Of a stretch of 64,000 nt of DNA, positions 49,371-56,125 are shown piece by piece. The notes below the pieces were generated by a model, which had not been told where the DNA came from, did not search any database, and saw only the letters and a program-made list of their open reading frames with translations. The stretch is taken from contig JAGFJJ010000026.1 of the NCBI GenBank assembly GCA_024102815.1, positions 41,009 through 105,008 on the forward strand. Direction: 5' to 3'. Source of the DNA: Phycisphaerae bacterium (GTDB taxonomy: Bacteria; Planctomycetota; Phycisphaerae; UBA1845). Positions within the stretch are counted from its first letter, which is position 1. The number at the start of each line of letters is the position of its first letter. Position numbers and translations under genes: made by a program.

Positions 49371-49387
49371 TTAACAATTTCTTAACA
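49371..49387 (+). promoter_or_regulatory. direct repeat TTAACA-N5-TTAACA, Pho-box-like
   Basis: Two TTAACA hexamers lie exactly 11 bases apart (49371-49376 and 49382-49387), the helical-turn spacing of PhoP/PhoB-type response-regulator sites. They lie between the start of the EPS operon and the decayed solute-binding-protein gene. The regulator is not known. Confidence 0.35.
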
Positions 49388-49487
49388 GCTCACGGCATAC
49401 GCCCCACCGACGGATTCACTATGCTCATGGGTCTCTCGACCCCCCGGGGCCGCCAACAAGACCAAAGATAATGCGCAGGAACGCATC

Positions 49488-49928
49488 GATCGGTCAGACG
49501 GCGCGCTCCGTTTCCTGGTACCACCCGGCGTCGCCACCGTTTCCCCCGCTGCTGTCAGCGTCTTGAATTGCGCCCGCGATCCCGCACTCGCCGCAGCCTT
49601 CGTTCGCTACAACCTCACGGAAGACGGACAAAAGCTCTGGGGCCTCCGCACCGAGAAAGGATCGGTAAACTCCTCCACCCTCTACCACTATCCGATTCTC
49701 CCTGCGATCCACGAGGAATTCAGCTCCGATCTGGCCATCAGCGAGAATCCCTTCACGATCGACTTGGGCCGTCACGTTGATCTGGGACAGTCCCGCGCTC
49801 AGCTTTCCGCGCTCGAACCGGGCCAATCCTGCCATCGGTCTCCCCAGTACGAGTCCGACCAGGTACTCGACGAATGGACTCAGCGAATGAGGACCCGCTA
49901 CCAGCAGGTCGCCGACCAGGTCCACTGA
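49488..49928 (+). pseudogene. C-terminal remnant of an ABC transporter solute-binding protein gene
   Basis: From about 49488 the frame reads DRSDGALRFLVPPGVATVS, PAAVSVLNCARDPALAAAFV, RYNLTEDGQKLWGLRTEKGS and LYHYPILPAIHEEFSSDLAI. This is the C-terminal end of a family 1/8 extracellular solute-binding protein (iron or phosphonate/polyamine type), where 'AFVxYxLSxEGQKLW' is a fixed landmark. No N-terminal two thirds, signal peptide, start codon or ribosome site is present, and after ENPFTIDLG the resemblance fades. No permease or ATPase follows. It is a 5'-truncated decayed copy. Confidence 0.7.
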
Positions 49929-50026
49929 AGCCCCGGCGCTCGAATCTCGCGACTTCGCCCCCAATCGAGTTGCCATTCCGGCAATTTGCCGCGATCATGC
50001 CCCGTCTATTCGAGAGGAAGGGCCTG

Positions 50027-51889
50027 ATGCATTCAATCGTTCGTCGTGCCACCGGGGGCAGAGCCTGTCCGCTTCCCGTTGTCGGAATTACTTTGCTCGC
50101 CGCCGCGCAGGTCCTACTGTGGACGTCCGGCGCCTGCACGCCCTCAGCACCACCGGCCGGCAATGACAACACCAATGCCAACGACAACATCAACTCGAAT
50201 GACAACATCAACTCGAACGACAATGACAATGTCAATGACAATAGTAACGACAACACCGCCGACAAGTTGCTAACCGTCGCGGCCATCGGCGACTACGGCG
50301 ACGACGACGACAACACCCGCGCCGTCGCCGACATGATCAAGAGCTGGAACCCCGACTTCATCATCACCGTCGGCGACAACGACTACAGCGACGGCGCCTA
50401 CCGCGGCACGTTCGAGGGCCTGGAGCTGGCCATCGGCCAATACTTCCACGAATTCATTGGCAACTACCTGGGCGATTCCGGCCCCGGCTCCGCCGAGAAC
50501 CGCTTCTTCCCCACGCCCGGTGACCACGACTGGGGCGATACCTGCGACGATCCCGACGGACTCGACGACTACCTCCGCTACTTCACCCTCCCCGACGACT
50601 CCTCCGGCAACGAGCGCTACTACGACTTCGTCCGCGGACCGGTCCACTTCTTCTCCATCCACAGCCTCGAAGGCTGCGAACCCGACGGCGTCACCCAGGA
50701 CTCCGTCCAGGGCCAATGGGTGCAGCAGCGTGTTGCCGCCTCCACCTCCACCTTCAAGATCGCCTACTTCCACGAGCCGCCCTACTCCTCGGCCGACCGC
50801 CATGTCGATGAGGGCGCCCACATGCGCTGGGACTGGAAAGACCTCGGCTTCGATCTGATCCTCTCCGGCAACGATCACGTCTACGAGCGCATCGTTCGCG
50901 ACAGGCTGACCTACATCGTGGACGGCCTCGGCGGCGTGGACATTCACGGCTTTGTCGATACCCCACAGCAGGGCAGCGCCGTCCGCTTCGCTGATGACTA
51001 CGGCGCCCTTCGCATAGACGTGTACAGCAATCGGCTGGAACTCGCGTTTCTCACCGTGGGCGGCATGACCGTTGACGAATTCACCATCATGGCCGCCGGC
51101 TCGAACGGCGAAGAGCTCGACCCCGACGTCCCGCCCGTCACCCAGGGCGACTGGTACCGCCCCGGTGTGTCCGCCACGTGGCAGTGGCAGCTTCAGCCCA
51201 ACGCCCAGGGCGACATCAACACCGGCTACGGCGTGGAAGTCTACGACGTGGATCTCTTCGACGTGTCCGACGAAACCCTCGCCATTCTCCGCAGCGCCGG
51301 CCGGCGGGTCATCTGCTACTTCTCCGCCGGGACCTACGAAGACTTCCGCGACGATGCCGACGAGTTTCTCCCCGCCGAGCTCGGCAACACCCTCGAAGAC
51401 TTCGCCGACGAGCGCTGGCTGGACATCCGCTCCTCCAACGTCCACGCCATCATGCGCCGCCGCCTGGATTATGCCGTCGAACGCGGCTGCGACGGCGTCG
51501 AGCCCGACAACGTCACCGCCTTCACCAACGACACCGGATTCGGCATCACCGCCCGCGACCAGCTCGCCTTCAACCGCTTCCTCGCCAACGAGGCCCACGC
51601 CCGCGGGCTCGCCGTCGCCCTCAAGAACGACCTCGAACAGATTCCTGACCTCGTCGACTACTTCGATTTCGCCGTCAACGAACAATGCCACGAGTTCAAC
51701 GAGTGCGACGCGATGCAGCCCTTCATCGACGCGGGCAAGCCCGTCCTTAGCGCGGAATACGCCGACGATTTCGTCAACGATCCAGCCGCCCGCGCCGCCA
51801 TGTGCGCCGACGCCCTCGCGTCCAACCTCCGCACGCTGGTGTTACCCGTCGACCTCGACGACGCCTTCCGCTTCTCCTGCGACGAATAA
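50027..51889 (+). CDS. lipoprotein fusing a metallophosphoesterase to a GH114 glycosidase-like domain
   Basis: ATG 50027 with GAGAGGAAGG upstream begins a 620-residue lipoprotein: a hydrophobic signal, lipobox SGAC, then an Asn/Asp spacer (residues 46-76). Residues about 84-350 are a purple-acid-phosphatase-like metallophosphoesterase: AAIGDYGDDDDN, TVGDNDYSDG, PGDHDWGD, AYFHEPPYSS and SGNDHVYER. Residues about 375-620 are a TIM-barrel of the GH114/TM1410 type (endo-alpha-1,4-polygalactosaminidase): WQWQLQ, VYDVDLFD, VICYFSAGTYE, CDGVEPDNVTAF, ALKNDLEQIPDLVDYFDFAV, NEQCHEF. Probably on the cell surface, acting on amino-sugar polymers. Next to the EPS operon. Confidence 0.88.
   Translation: MHSIVRRATGGRACPLPVVGITLLAAAQVLLWTSGACTPSAPPAGNDNTNANDNINSNDNINSNDNDNVNDNSNDNTADKLLTVAAIGDYGDDDDNTRAVADMIKSWNPDFIITVGDNDYSDGAYRGTFEGLELAIGQYFHEFIGNYLGDSGPGSAENRFFPTPGDHDWGDTCDDPDGLDDYLRYFTLPDDSSGNERYYDFVRGPVHFFSIHSLEGCEPDGVTQDSVQGQWVQQRVAASTSTFKIAYFHEPPYSSADRHVDEGAHMRWDWKDLGFDLILSGNDHVYERIVRDRLTYIVDGLGGVDIHGFVDTPQQGSAVRFADDYGALRIDVYSNRLELAFLTVGGMTVDEFTIMAAGSNGEELDPDVPPVTQGDWYRPGVSATWQWQLQPNAQGDINTGYGVEVYDVDLFDVSDETLAILRSAGRRVICYFSAGTYEDFRDDADEFLPAELGNTLEDFADERWLDIRSSNVHAIMRRRLDYAVERGCDGVEPDNVTAFTNDTGFGITARDQLAFNRFLANEAHARGLAVALKNDLEQIPDLVDYFDFAVNEQCHEFNECDAMQPFIDAGKPVLSAEYADDFVNDPAARAAMCADALASNLRTLVLPVDLDDAFRFSCDE
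50162..50254 (+). repeat. AAY-GAC tandem codon repeats coding for an Asn/Asp linker
   Basis: About 93 bases of imperfect AAYGACAAC-type repeats, including a near-exact 18-base duplication coding for NDNINS. Similar NDN linkers follow the lipobox in many planctomycete lipoproteins; such tracts can expand and shrink by slippage. Confidence 0.75.
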
Positions 51890-51931
51890 CCGTCGCGCCC
51901 GCTCTGCGGGGCACTCTTCGTAGGGTGCATC

Positions 51932-51985
51932 CCCCGACGCACCTCTTACGCAAACGGTAGTTTCCGCCCCGCGGACCACTCTTCG
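51932..51985. repeat. 54-bp repeat, copy 1 (second copy 52063-52116)
   Basis: The segment starting CCCCGACGCACCTCT and ending CACTCTTCG occurs twice, 131 bases apart, with three differences. A partial third copy surrounds 52108-52147. It has no coding content and lies in the gene-free 51890-52280 tract. Confidence 0.75.
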
Positions 51986-52018
51986 CTTGTGTGCCATGTC
52001 CACGCCTCGTGGACATGC
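51986..52018. repeat. 33-bp palindromic repeat, copy 1 (second copy 53071-53103)
   Basis: The unit contains ATGTCCACG and CGTGGACAT separated by 3 bases, preceded by CTTGTGTGCC. A second copy with a single base change lies 1.1 kb away beyond the zinc-ribbon gene. It resembles bacterial REP-type dispersed palindromes. Confidence 0.7.
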
Positions 52019-52019
52019 T

Positions 52020-52047
52020 CTCACCCCGAAGGGGTACAAGACAGTAG
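52020..52047. repeat. 28-bp repeat, copy 1 (second copy 52151-52178)
   Basis: CTCACCCCGAAGGGGT plus CAAGACAGTAG occurs twice with one difference. The core CCCC-GAA-GGGG is a short hairpin and also appears, in another context, at about 52230-52241. Confidence 0.7.
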
Positions 52048-52062
52048 TCTTGTACGGAACGT

Positions 52063-52116
52063 CCCCGACGCACCTCTCACGCAGACGGTAGTGTCCGCCC
52101 CGCGGACCACTCTTCG
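52063..52116. repeat. 54-bp repeat, copy 2
   Basis: Second copy of the unit at 51932-51985, 51 of 54 positions identical. Confidence 0.75.
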
Positions 52117-52150
52117 TAGGGTGCATCCCCTGATGCACCTCTTGCGCTTC

Positions 52151-52178
52151 CTCACCCCGAAGGGGTGCAAGACAGTAG
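52151..52178. repeat. 28-bp repeat, copy 2
   Basis: Second copy of the unit at 52020-52047. Confidence 0.7.
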
Positions 52179-52280
52179 CCGTGGGCAAGCGAAGCGCCGC
52201 CCACGGTTCGCACGCCCAACCATCCCCCGACCCCGAAGGGGTCGCACAGCGGCCATGCGCCACCCTCACCGCGTGCGAGA

Positions 52281-52409
52281 GTGCGAGAGCCCGAATTCCC
52301 GCACCTGTCCTCCGAATCGCGTGGTAGAATATGCAGCGGAAATCGCGCCGATTCCGTTCACCCCCGCTGCCCCGAGTGCGGCCGGGAAGTAGAGGAAATC
52401 AAGCCATGA
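52281..52409 (+). pseudogene. fragment of a planctomycete zinc-ribbon protein gene
   Basis: A frame running into TGA 52407-52409 ends in GNRADSVHPRCPECGREVEE, the typical C-terminal half of the CGYDLRG...RCPECG zinc ribbon, while the first CxxC has been lost. Its stop overlaps the next gene's ATG as ATGA. A GTG at 52281 could start a 42-residue peptide, but a remnant of a former longer gene is more likely. Confidence 0.45.
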
Positions 52410-53035
52410 GGCCTAATGTGGGGCGATGGTTACGAAGATTCCTCTTCGCCGGAATGGCGACAGCCGCCGCGGCGGTTGGCATCGTCACAGCTATCGCGCA
52501 TTTCCCGCACGGCTTGGTCAACTGGTCCACCGGTTGGGCGTACGAATCAGAGAAGATTCGCATCGATGCCGCGCTCTCCACGGTCCTGGACGACTCGTAC
52601 ATCTCGATTCTTCGATACCAAGGTCCTTGGGATCACGCCGACCTCCGCATCGGAAAGGGGCGCATGGCATTCAGTTGGCAGGCTGCGACCGCCACAAAGG
52701 AAACCTACGACTGGGATCTCAAGGCAGTCGGATTTCGCGTCCGCCGAGCCGTTGAAAAGCCCAAACTGCGATGCGGCATGGGATTGGGTTCGCTATCCCT
52801 GGAGGAACAAGAGCGGCGACGGACTAACCGGTATGTAATCGCGCTGGCCTGTCCAGCGTGGTTCCCATTCGTGGCGCTGACTACTTATCCAGCTTTCGCG
52901 ATTTGGAGTTACCTGCGCACCCGCCGCCGTCGCCGACTCGGCCTCTGCGTCAAATGCGGATACGACCTCCGCGCCACACCGGACCGCTGCCCCGAGTGCG
53001 GGACGGAAGTCCATGGCCAATCAGGCACGGCGTAG
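52406..53035 (+). CDS. membrane protein with C-terminal planctomycete zinc ribbon
   Basis: ATG 52406 with AGAGGAAA upstream gives a 209-residue protein. A first membrane helix (about 13-32, FLFAGMATAAAAVGIVTAIA) is followed by an extracytoplasmic domain of about 110 residues with Trp-rich segments, then a second helix (YVIALACPAWFPFVALTTY), a basic stretch (TRRRRRLG) and the zinc ribbon C-x-x-CGYDLRATPDRCPEC near the end. The ribbon faces the cytoplasm by the positive-inside rule. This architecture is common and of unknown function in Phycisphaerae-like genomes. Confidence 0.85.
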   Translation: MRPNVGRWLRRFLFAGMATAAAAVGIVTAIAHFPHGLVNWSTGWAYESEKIRIDAALSTVLDDSYISILRYQGPWDHADLRIGKGRMAFSWQAATATKETYDWDLKAVGFRVRRAVEKPKLRCGMGLGSLSLEEQERRRTNRYVIALACPAWFPFVALTTYPAFAIWSYLRTRRRRRLGLCVKCGYDLRATPDRCPECGTEVHGQSGTA

Positions 53036-53358
53036 CGTCCAAATCCCCCGCGCCTCCGACGCACCACTTTCTTGTGTGCCATGTCCACGCTTCGTGGACA
53101 TGCCCTTGAGCAGTGAATTACGCGGTTCGCATGCCTCCAACCGCCCCCGCTCTCACGCTATCCCACGATCGAGCGCCCCATCGCGCAATTCCTGCGCCCC
53201 CGCCTGTGAAAATTGCCTCCACACCCCAACCCCATCCGGCCGATACCACAACCCGTAGCGTTCAAGGCAACGCGCACCACAACAGAGCCCGCCCGGCGGA
53301 GCCAGGCGCCTCTCTCTCAGGGAGCTCGCCATGGTCCGAAATTGCTCACCGATTTCAC
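53036..53358. other. gene-free tract before lexA
   Basis: About 320 bases without a convincing frame. It contains the second copy of the 33-bp palindromic repeat at 53071-53103 and otherwise C/A-rich sequence. Confidence 0.5.
53071..53103. repeat. 33-bp palindromic repeat, copy 2
   Basis: Same unit as 51986-52018 with one base changed in the loop (ATGTCCACG, CTT, CGTGGACAT). Confidence 0.7.
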
Positions 53359-53387
53359 TTGACGTTGGGTCGTTGTTAGGATACTAT
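53359..53387 (+). promoter_or_regulatory. probable promoter of the lexA transcription unit
   Basis: TTGACG (53359-53364), a 17-base spacer and TACTAT (53382-53387). The predicted start near 53394 lies 490 bases before the lexA ATG. Confidence 0.65.
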
Positions 53388-53398
53388 TTATCCGAACA
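53374..53398. promoter_or_regulatory. 25-bp palindrome over the -10 box, candidate LexA operator
   Basis: TGTTAGGATA-CTATT-TATCCGAACA: the two 10-base arms pair at 9 of 10 positions. It covers the -10 box and the start point, an ideal place for repression. LexA usually represses its own gene, and its box differs between phyla. Binding by LexA is inferred from position only. Confidence 0.55.
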
Positions 53399-53489
53399 GA
53401 TATCGAACCGGCAGGCGCCGGTTGCCGCTGGCACGGATCGCCCGCGGCCGCGCCTTCACGGTTCAAAATCAGGACCCGGAGCAACAGGG

Positions 53490-54143
53490 ATGTTCTTCCG
53501 CTTCCGAAAGCCGCGACCCCGTCGCGAATCCGATCGTCCGCTTCCGCTGTTCGTCTTCGGCCCCGGCGGCGATTTCCGAGACGCCTGGGTCACGGAGAAC
53601 AGTCCGGAACAGGACCACCCGACGGGAACCGGCCGCGACCTCGGCTTGAGGCCCGCCAAGAGGGCGCCGAACCTGCGTCGCGTTCCTCTCACCGCCCATC
53701 CGCTGGCCCCGGCCCTGGCTTCCGGGGCGGTCGCGGGTTGGTGGTCCCGGCTGGCGGGAAGTCTGGTCGCCGTGGTTCGAGAGAATCGCCGTAGGCTCGC
53801 GCTCAGCGCGTTGCTGGCGAGCGGGCGGCTTCCATTGGTGATTTGGAATCGGGCGGGTTGGACCCGCCTTCTGGAGCACGGTTATGGCACGAACGCGCAA
53901 GACGGAGACGGACGATTCGCTTTGCGTTACTCCCCGGCAGATGGAAATCCTGCGGATGATTCGCGACGGCCGGCGGGCCAACGGCTATTCGCCGACCCTG
54001 CAGGAGATGGCCGACGAACTCGGCATCAGCAAGATCACCGTGTTCGAGCACGTCGAGGCGCTCCTCGAGAAAGGCATGCTCACGCGCCGGTCCAACAAGG
54101 CTCGCTCTTTGGAGTTGACGAACAGCGCCCGCCTTCCCGATGA
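53490..54143 (+). CDS. possible protein-coding frame upstream of and overlapping lexA
   Basis: ATG 53490 has GGAG 9 nt upstream. Over the 131 codons before lexA, my hand count of G+C by codon position is about 73, 60 and 77 percent, a coding-like order for this genome. The product is Arg/Pro-rich with hydrophobic patches (LPLFVFGPGG, AGSLVAVV, LPLVIWNRAGW) and no family I recognise. The frame then runs 260 bases into lexA out of phase, which argues against the full length. It may end early by frameshift, be a leader gene of the SOS unit, or be chance. Confidence 0.35.
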   Translation: MFFRFRKPRPRRESDRPLPLFVFGPGGDFRDAWVTENSPEQDHPTGTGRDLGLRPAKRAPNLRRVPLTAHPLAPALASGAVAGWWSRLAGSLVAVVRENRRRLALSALLASGRLPLVIWNRAGWTRLLEHGYGTNAQDGDGRFALRYSPADGNPADDSRRPAGQRLFADPAGDGRRTRHQQDHRVRARRGAPRERHAHAPVQQGSLFGVDEQRPPSR

Positions 54144-54519
54144 GCGCCCCACGCTGCTGCCCCTTGTCGGGCGGATCGCCGCCGGCCGCCCCATCGAAGC
54201 CATTGAAACATCCGACGCCGTCGACCTCGAGCAGCTCTACAACAGCCGGCACCCCGTCGGCGTCCTCACCGTCACGGGCGACAGCATGATCGATGAGCAC
54301 ATCTGCGAGGGCGACCTTGTCGTCTTCGAGAAGCGCTCCAACGCCCGCAATGGCGAAACCGTCGTGGCCCTCATTAACGGCGAGGAGGCCACGCTCAAGA
54401 AGTTCTATCGGGAGAAGGGCCGCATTCGCCTGCAACCGGCCAACAGCCGATACCGCCCCATTTATCCCACCGAGGTCGACATCCAGGGTGTTGTCGTCGG
54501 CGTGATCCGGAAGCTGTAG
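53884..54519 (+). CDS. lexA: LexA repressor
   Basis: The 211-residue product has the LexA winged helix (VTPRQMEILRMIRDGRRANG, SPTLQEMADELGISKITVFE) and the self-cleaving peptidase S24 domain. The cleavage bond is Ala100-Gly101 in GRIAAGRPIE, the catalytic Ser134 lies in TGDSMID and Lys172 in EATLKKF. All residues for RecA-stimulated autoproteolysis are present. The recognition helix has ITVFEHVEALLEKG where E. coli has S-x-x-A-A-x-x-H-L-K-A-L, so the operator should be lineage-specific; see the palindrome at 53374-53398. It is convergent with the lipocalin gene. Confidence 0.96.
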   Translation: MARTRKTETDDSLCVTPRQMEILRMIRDGRRANGYSPTLQEMADELGISKITVFEHVEALLEKGMLTRRSNKARSLELTNSARLPDERPTLLPLVGRIAAGRPIEAIETSDAVDLEQLYNSRHPVGVLTVTGDSMIDEHICEGDLVVFEKRSNARNGETVVALINGEEATLKKFYREKGRIRLQPANSRYRPIYPTEVDIQGVVVGVIRKL

Positions 54520-54523
54520 TTCC

Positions 54524-55063
54524 TCATTCCGTCGGCTGCTCGACAAGTATCAGCCGCGACGGATCGTAATTCTTGTCGGGAAGCATGTCGTAAATGTCGG
54601 CGAGAATCTGCTCGTCCAACTGCGGCGTGCGGCTGAGAATCCAAAGGAAGTTTCGGCTCGGCTCGCCCACGACCGCCCACTCGTAATTCTCGTCCAGGGC
54701 GATGATCCAGTAGTCGCCCTCGAAAAGGAAAAAGAAGCTCACGCGGAGTTTGGCGTTGGTCTCTTCGTCCACGATGCGGGCAATGCCCTCTTGGCTGCGG
54801 ACCGATCCGTCCAGGTCACCCTGCCGGCACGCGTTAAGAACCGTGATCTTCCCGTCATCGCGAATGGTGTACTCGGCCGTCACACCCACGCAGCCGCGCT
54901 CGAACGTGTTCGGATAACGGGCAATCTCGTACCACTTGCCCGCATACCTCACGGGGTCGACGTAATCGACCACGGCCAGCGGAGGGAACGACATTCCGCA
55001 GCCCCCTGTCATCATGCACCCGAGAACCAACGCCATCTTCAATTGAAAAATGCTTCGCATCAT
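54524..55063 (-). CDS. blc: outer membrane lipocalin (Blc family) lipoprotein
   Basis: ATG 55063 or 55060 gives a 179- or 178-residue lipoprotein with lipobox TGGC. The lipocalin fold is clear: the first structurally conserved region GKWYEIARYPNTFERGC, then VTAEYTIRDDGKITVLNACR, DYWIIALDENYEWAVVGEPS and the final LWILSRTPQLDEQI. Blc proteins bind lysophospholipids or fatty acids at the envelope. It is the last gene of a minus-strand run with the alpha/beta hydrolase and the selenoprotein candidate, which fits membrane-lipid repair. Confidence 0.95.
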   Translation of the reverse strand: MMRSIFQLKMALVLGCMMTGGCGMSFPPLAVVDYVDPVRYAGKWYEIARYPNTFERGCVGVTAEYTIRDDGKITVLNACRQGDLDGSVRSQEGIARIVDEETNAKLRVSFFFLFEGDYWIIALDENYEWAVVGEPSRNFLWILSRTPQLDEQILADIYDMLPDKNYDPSRLILVEQPTE

Positions 55064-55156
55064 GGATTCCAGTCGGAGCAACCGGCCACCATTTTCCTGG
55101 GGATCGAGCCCGGCCGGTGTTAACGCGGCTCGACCAAACCGACTACGACGAATGTC

Positions 55157-56125
55157 TCAAGGATTCTGTTTGAGAAACAACAATAACGCGGAGTTAAACT
55201 CGCTCGGCCGCTCCTCCATCGGAAGATGTCCGGTCATCGGAAAGACGACCAGCGCCGCACCCGGAATCTCGTCCGCCAGCGCCTGTCCCGCTGAAAGCGG
55301 GAAAAACGGGTCGTTTTCTCCCCACAGAACCAGCGTGGGAACCGCGACCTCGGCAGGATCAAGATCGGCCATCGGTCCGTCCCCAGCCGCGAGCAGCCCG
55401 CGAAACGCCCGGTCGAATCCCTCGACCCGAAGAGGGCGAAGGTATCCTTTCACCATGTCCGACGTGACCGTAGCCGGATCGTAAACGGCCGACTCCAACG
55501 CTCCGCGGATATTCCGCTCAGTGAGAAACAAACCGCGGATCAGCCACTCGGCCAAGGGACGGAACAGCGGAGGGATCGACGGAGCGCCTGCGTCGCTTGC
55601 CGTCACTCCGCCGTCAACGAGGACGAGCGAGCGTACGCGATCCGGGTTCTGCAAAGCGAGTGTCAACGCCACTCCGGCACCATAGGAGTGACCCACAACG
55701 TGTGCCGTCGGGCACTCCAGCTTGTTCATCACGCCCAGAACCAGATCGGCCTGGCCTCGCAAGCTGTACGCGCTCTCCTCTTCCGGCCGCTCTGTATAAC
55801 CGAAGCCGTTGAGGTCGATGCCCAGGGCGCCGAATTCCTTCGCCACCTCGGGAAGTACCTCCCGCCAGGAGAACGTCGATGCTCCGAAGCCGTGAATGAA
55901 GACGACGGGTTCCCCCTCTCCGGCGCGTTCGACGTGGACCCACTGCCCATCGATCAAGAGAAGTTCCTGCGGCGGAAGCGTAGCCAGAACAGAGGCGTAG
56001 GGAATGGTCATTCCGCATCCCGCCGCTAGCACAAGTACCGGCAGAAACGCCAGAATCCCCCACTTGGGGCCAGGGACCCCTCGCCGTACCCTCGCTGTCC
56101 CGTCACCCAGAAAGCGCCCGATCAT
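55157..56125 (-). CDS. alpha/beta hydrolase lipoprotein
   Basis: ATG 56125 directly follows the TAG of the preceding gene; GGGGGA in that gene's last codons is the ribosome site. The 322-residue product has a lipobox (LAAGC) after a hydrophobic stretch, the oxyanion segment FIHGFGASTFSWRE, nucleophile GHSYGAG, acid ENDPFFP and base His in TGHLPMEE. It is an intact esterase/lipase-like serine hydrolase anchored in the envelope. Its sequence after the lipobox (CGMTIPYAS) resembles that of the lipocalin (CGMSFPPLA), suggesting a shared sorting signal. Confidence 0.9.
   Translation of the reverse strand: MIGRFLGDGTARVRRGVPGPKWGILAFLPVLVLAAGCGMTIPYASVLATLPPQELLLIDGQWVHVERAGEGEPVVFIHGFGASTFSWREVLPEVAKEFGALGIDLNGFGYTERPEEESAYSLRGQADLVLGVMNKLECPTAHVVGHSYGAGVALTLALQNPDRVRSLVLVDGGVTASDAGAPSIPPLFRPLAEWLIRGLFLTERNIRGALESAVYDPATVTSDMVKGYLRPLRVEGFDRAFRGLLAAGDGPMADLDPAEVAVPTLVLWGENDPFFPLSAGQALADEIPGAALVVFPMTGHLPMEERPSEFNSALLLFLKQNP

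Noticed and set aside
49494..49976. 160-codon minus-strand frame
   Set aside because: It is antisense to the solute-binding-protein remnant, which has recognisable family sequence on the plus strand.
50270..51691. 473-codon minus-strand frame
   Set aside because: It is the antisense of the phosphoesterase-GH114 gene, with Val/Ala/Glu-rich sequence and no family motifs.
51890..52280. Possible CRISPR array
   Set aside because: Repeats differ in type, occur only twice each and have no regular spacers; no cas genes are in the window.
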